A stretch of DNA of 35,323 bases from Clostridia bacterium (GTDB taxonomy: Bacteria > Bacillota > Clostridia > Christensenellales > Aristaeellaceae): the NCBI GenBank assembly GCA_017397765.1, contig JAFQIB010000109.1, positions 1 through 35,323 on the forward strand. Reading direction: 5' to 3'. Positions 32,180-35,323 of this stretch are shown piece by piece; positions within the stretch are counted from its first letter, which is position 1; every line of letters begins with the position of its first letter. A program made the position numbers and the translations under genes. The notes beneath the pieces were generated by a model. That model saw only the letters and a list, made by a program, of their open reading frames with translations, did no database searches and was not told the DNA's origin.

Positions 32180-33148
32180 ATGCCGATTCTTGACATGCCC
32201 CTGTACCGTCTGAAGGAGTATCAGGGCCGAAATCCCAGACCGTCGGACATAGATGCATTCTGGGATGCATCCATCGCAGAGATGGAAGCCCTCGGGACAG
32301 ACTGCGAGCTGATTCCCGCCAGCTTTCAAGTTCCAGGAATGGCCTGTTATGACATGTACTTCACCGGCATGGGCAACGCCCGAATCCATGCTCGGGTGAT
32401 CATCCCCGGCAAGCCCGGGCCCCTGCCTGCAATCTGCCATTTCCACGGCTGCCCCAAGATGGCGCCGGAGTTTTCCGCGCTGATGCACTGGGCGGCAGTG
32501 GGATTTGTTGTGGCGGCAATGGACTGCCGCGGTCAGGGCGGGCAATCTGAGGATGTGGGCGGTGTGAAGGGCAACACCTACCATGGCCACGTCATCCGCG
32601 GCGCTTTTGAGGGGGATCCGGCGAAGCTGCTCTACCGGCAGATTTTCCTTGACGCCGCCCAGCTGGCGCGCATCGTCATGGCGCTGCCTCAGGTGGACGC
32701 GAAAAAGGTGGGCGCTGTTGGTGCAAGCCAAGGCGGAGGGTTGACCCTGGCCTGTGCCGCCCTGACGCCGTCCCTCAACCGGGCCGCAGCAACCTATCCT
32801 TACCTATGTGATTACCAGCGGGTTTGGGAGATGGATATGGACAAGGACGCCTACGCTGAGCTGCGCACCTACTTCCGGCAGTTTGACCCACTGCACGAGC
32901 GGGAGGAAGAGTTCTTCACCCACCTTGGCTACATCGACAACCAGCATCTGGCCCACCGGATTCAGGCAAAGGTGATCTGGTTCCTTGGACAAATGGACAC
33001 CCTGTGTCCGCCATCCACCCAGTTTGCAGCCTATAATAAGCTTACCTGTGAAAAACAGATGTTAATCTACCCCGACTATAAGCATGAAACCCTTCCCGGC
33101 ACAGGAGATAAAACTGTTCAGTTCATGCTGGAAATGCTGGCGGAATAA
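32180..33148 (+). CDS. Acetyl xylan esterase / cephalosporin-C deacetylase, CE7 family
   Basis: A 322-aa cytoplasmic alpha/beta hydrolase that removes acetyl groups from xylo-oligosaccharides and related acetylated sugars. The opening PILDMPLYRLKEYQGRNPRP and DIDAFWDASIAEMEALG is typical for CE7. The catalytic triad is Ser183 in GASQGG, Asp273 in LGQMDTLCPP and His302 in YKHETLP, at the expected spacing (S181/D269/H298 in the Bacillus pumilus enzyme). The oxyanion-site text CHFHGC and the RGQGG motif (DCRGQGGQSEDVGG) are present. CE7 enzymes form hexamers. The start follows GCAAGGAGGAATC. It has no signal peptide, so it works on imported oligosaccharides, fitting the uptake systems in this window. 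Confidence 0.93.
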   Translation: MPILDMPLYRLKEYQGRNPRPSDIDAFWDASIAEMEALGTDCELIPASFQVPGMACYDMYFTGMGNARIHARVIIPGKPGPLPAICHFHGCPKMAPEFSALMHWAAVGFVVAAMDCRGQGGQSEDVGGVKGNTYHGHVIRGAFEGDPAKLLYRQIFLDAAQLARIVMALPQVDAKKVGAVGASQGGGLTLACAALTPSLNRAAATYPYLCDYQRVWEMDMDKDAYAELRTYFRQFDPLHEREEEFFTHLGYIDNQHLAHRIQAKVIWFLGQMDTLCPPSTQFAAYNKLTCEKQMLIYPDYKHETLPGTGDKTVQFMLEMLAE

Positions 33149-33248
33149 TGCCTCCTTTCCCTGAGCTGACAACTTGAGCAGCGTAATCCCTCATGGATCA
33201 GCTTCCCATGATAAGCTGTACACAAAAAGAACCAGATCCGAACACTGA

Positions 33249-33488
33249 AGTACCTCCGAAAAGTTTGACAAGGCTATTGCCGTATTAGAGCAGGTGGAAA
33301 AGGCTATGCAAGAGTACAACTCTGTCGTATGCATGGACACCGCTGCCATCCATGAAGCAATGGGCAACGCTTACCTCATAATATGCAATATAGAGCAGGC
33401 TGCTATCTCGCATCAGAAATACCTTGCCATTTACCCCGCACTGTTCCCTGACCAGTCTGATGTCGGGGCTAATCTTCCAGTTTGCTAA
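33249..33488 (+). pseudogene. Decayed TPR-like fragment
   Basis: One frame reads EKFDKAIAVLEQVEKAMQEY, NSVVCMDTAAIHEAMGNAYL then IEQAAISHQKYLAIYP, with the A..G..Y...A spacing of tetratricopeptide repeats, then stops. It has no start with a ribosome site at its beginning, a stop just before it, and more frame damage after it (the ATG at 33529 opens only about 23 codons). It is probably the leftover 3' part of a STAND/TPR gene like the one that follows. The remainder of 33149-33735 is AT-richer than its surroundings and shows no intact gene. Confidence 0.5.
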
Positions 33489-33735
33489 CATGCAGGAAAC
33501 TGTCATCGGTCACTATCTTACGGAGGTATGAGCAGAGTTGCTCTCTTTTTCGAACGAATTGCCGAAAATGACTTACTTGCTACCGAATTAGTTCAATAGT
33601 GCTGCAGAATTAATCATTAACACAAATTGGATGGTATTCATCTTTTCGTTCGTTATATCAATGCCAACAATTTTTCGTCCCAATTCAATACGGGAGATGA
33701 TTAAGCGCGCTACACTATGACCAGAGAGGTATCCC

Positions 33736-35323
33736 ATGAACCGACTTGACTATTCATCCATTATGGCGGTAATCCGTTACTACATCAGCCCTGACCATGG
33801 CATGAACCAGGGTGAACTGCTGGACGAGCTGTTTTATAGCCTCCACGCAGAAAGTAAAGAACCCATTATCTTTGACGGCGCATCCGTCAACCGCTGGCTG
33901 AAGGGTACGGAACGCGTCAGCCCCATCATCAGCCGGTATTATCTGAAAAAGCGTAACCATGCCAAGCTGGCAGATGATATTGAGCAGTACATCCTGCCCC
34001 TTATGTATGACAGCGACATGGCTGTGCAGGAACTGTATCGCCTGACTGTGCAGGATGCAACCATATCAGATTGGCAGAAGAAAAAGCTGCTGAAAGCCTA
34101 TCCCTGCGATACTGAACAGGATGTAGCTTGCCTGATTGCCGCCCTGCTGTGCTTCAGTATGGAACGTACCTTCGTCCGGCGCACACCGGAGAACATGGCG
34201 CTTATGGCGACTGGGTCGTTATCGCCCGCGTCCGCCGGCTTCATCCTGAACAACCGCGTTCCTGCACCATGCCGCCACTTTTGCGGGCGAGAGGAAGAAT
34301 TGTCCACCCTACACGCCCTGCTGAACGAACACGGCAAGGTGTTCATCATCGGCATTCCCGGCATTGGCAAGAGTGAGCTGGCGAAGTCCTATGCCAAGCA
34401 ACGCAAGGCGGATTACACCAACATCGTGCACCTGTACTACACCGGTAGTCTGCATGAGGATATCGCCCGCATGGACTTTGTGGACGATCTGCCCGACGAT
34501 ATAGCAGATGCTCGCTATGAGCGTCACGCTCGCTTCCTACGCACACTGAAAGATGACACGCTCCTGATCGTGGACAACTTCAATGCTACCGCTGAGGAAG
34601 AAGAACTGTTGGCAGAAGTCATGGCGTACCGCTGCAAAGTGTTGTTTACTACACGCTGCCGATTTGAGGAATATCCCACGCTGGAGCTGAACGAGATCAG
34701 TAACAAGCAGACGCTACTTCACCTCATGAGCAACTTCTATTCGGATGCAGAGTGGCATCAAGGCACGCTCCGGCAAATCATTGATGCTGTGCACAGTCAC
34801 ACGCTGGCGGTTGAACTGGCCGCACGACTGCTTGAAACAGGAATGATGGAACCTGATGCCCTGCTTGTGAAACTGCAAGCAGAAAAGGCCGCCTTCAGCG
34901 CTGCCGATGCCGTCAGCATTCACAAGGATGGGCACAGCACCAAAGCGACCTACTACCGGCATATCCACACGTTGTTCTCTCTGTACCAACTGGCAACAGC
35001 CGATCAAGATGTCATGCGCAGCCTGTGCTTCACGCCTCCGACTGGTATTTCTTCCCGGCTGCTGGCAAAGTGGTTGCGGCTGGACAGTCTCAACACCATC
35101 AACGGACTTATTGAGATGGGCTTCATCCAAGCTCAGCCGGGACGCATCGTTGCTCTGCATCCGCTTATGCAGGAGATCGCGCTGGAGGAACTGAAGCCTT
35201 CCATTCACGACTGCCGCACCCTGCTGGACAGCCTGCATGAAATTTGTCTGCGCCACGGAGAAGAATCACCTCACGCACAACTGGTCATGCAAACCATTGA
35301 AAGTATCGTCACTCACGCAATCA
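33736..35323 (+). CDS. STAND (NB-ARC-like) NTPase, 3' end beyond the window
   Basis: The open frame runs 529 codons from ATG 33736 (after CAGAGAGGT) to the window edge with no stop. Residues about 1-185 are a helical domain with no family I recognise; its segment ASVNRWLKGTERVSPIISRY may bind DNA or protein. Residues about 190-450 form the nucleotide switch: Walker A GIPGIGKS (206-213), Walker B LLIVD (276-280), sensor Arg307 in FTTR, and HTLAVELAA in place of the usual GLPLA. A winged-helix-like region follows (CFTPPTGISSRLLAKWLRLD and GLIEMGFIQAQPGRIVALHP). TPR repeats are expected beyond the edge. STAND proteins act as signal switches, some in phage defence and some in gene control; which applies here cannot be told. 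Confidence 0.82.
   Translation, partial: MNRLDYSSIMAVIRYYISPDHGMNQGELLDELFYSLHAESKEPIIFDGASVNRWLKGTERVSPIISRYYLKKRNHAKLADDIEQYILPLMYDSDMAVQELYRLTVQDATISDWQKKKLLKAYPCDTEQDVACLIAALLCFSMERTFVRRTPENMALMATGSLSPASAGFILNNRVPAPCRHFCGREEELSTLHALLNEHGKVFIIGIPGIGKSELAKSYAKQRKADYTNIVHLYYTGSLHEDIARMDFVDDLPDDIADARYERHARFLRTLKDDTLLIVDNFNATAEEEELLAEVMAYRCKVLFTTRCRFEEYPTLELNEISNKQTLLHLMSNFYSDAEWHQGTLRQIIDAVHSHTLAVELAARLLETGMMEPDALLVKLQAEKAAFSAADAVSIHKDGHSTKATYYRHIHTLFSLYQLATADQDVMRSLCFTPPTGISSRLLAKWLRLDSLNTINGLIEMGFIQAQPGRIVALHPLMQEIALEELKPSIHDCRTLLDSLHEICLRHGEESPHAQLVMQTIESIVTHAI

Noticed and set aside
1..35323. CRISPR arrays, tRNA or rRNA genes
   Set aside because: No regularly spaced direct repeats, no cloverleaf with TTCRA arm, and no conserved rRNA segments were seen on either strand.

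Overview
The window reads as chromosomal DNA of a fairly GC-rich Clostridia-type Firmicute from a gut or rumen habitat. The grounds are strong AGGAGG-type ribosome sites before almost every gene, sigma-A promoters, binding proteins with MKK...ASA-type signal peptides, and a large load of carbohydrate uptake and glycan-cleaving genes. A Christensenellales/Lachnospiraceae-like host is a guess; no rRNA or marker gene is present to settle it.

Layout. 1-397 holds only a hairpin of a dispersed-repeat type and a terminator. 398-6032 (minus strand) is a maltodextrin-type ABC importer, transcribed malE-malF-malG-malK from a well-formed promoter at 6150-6178 that is surrounded by three different palindromic operator-like sites. 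6547-9042 (minus) holds a small two-helix membrane protein, a probably frame-damaged membrane protein, and a secreted L,D-transpeptidase. 9194-9984 is a scar: an XRE regulator cut off inside its helix-turn-helix and joined to the 3' end of what looks like a secreted esterase gene.

10013-18406 (minus) is a second sugar-uptake and breakdown operon: LplB-type permease, LplC/YtcP-type permease, binding protein, two paralogous proteins of an unassigned all-helical toroid type, and a LacX-like mutarotase that has lost one expected catalytic histidine. A membrane-bound AraC-type regulator (18678-20927, plus) diverges from it. Direct repeats overlapping the operon's -35 box are good candidates for its binding site. 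The likely logic is: the sensor domain detects a glycan or its fragment outside the cell, the regulator switches on the importer, and the two helical enzymes and the mutarotase process the product inside the cell.

20982-22204 is an apparently intact IS3-family element with a hairpin over the ribosome site of its first gene. 22259-26348 (minus) is the most unusual part: a U32-like cysteine-rich protein followed by three diverged iron-sulfur proteins of the epoxyqueuosine-reductase/reductive-dehalogenase type, facing an AraC regulator (26532-27413). This looks like an inducible anaerobic redox pathway on an unknown substrate. 27485-30754 encodes a large secreted protein with two repeated beta-helix-like modules and a GH43 catalytic domain. 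30964-31992 is a YeiH-type transporter, and 32180-33148 a CE7 acetyl esterase. The window ends in a STAND NTPase gene (33736 onward, cut by the window edge), preceded by a decayed TPR fragment that suggests an earlier neighbouring copy.
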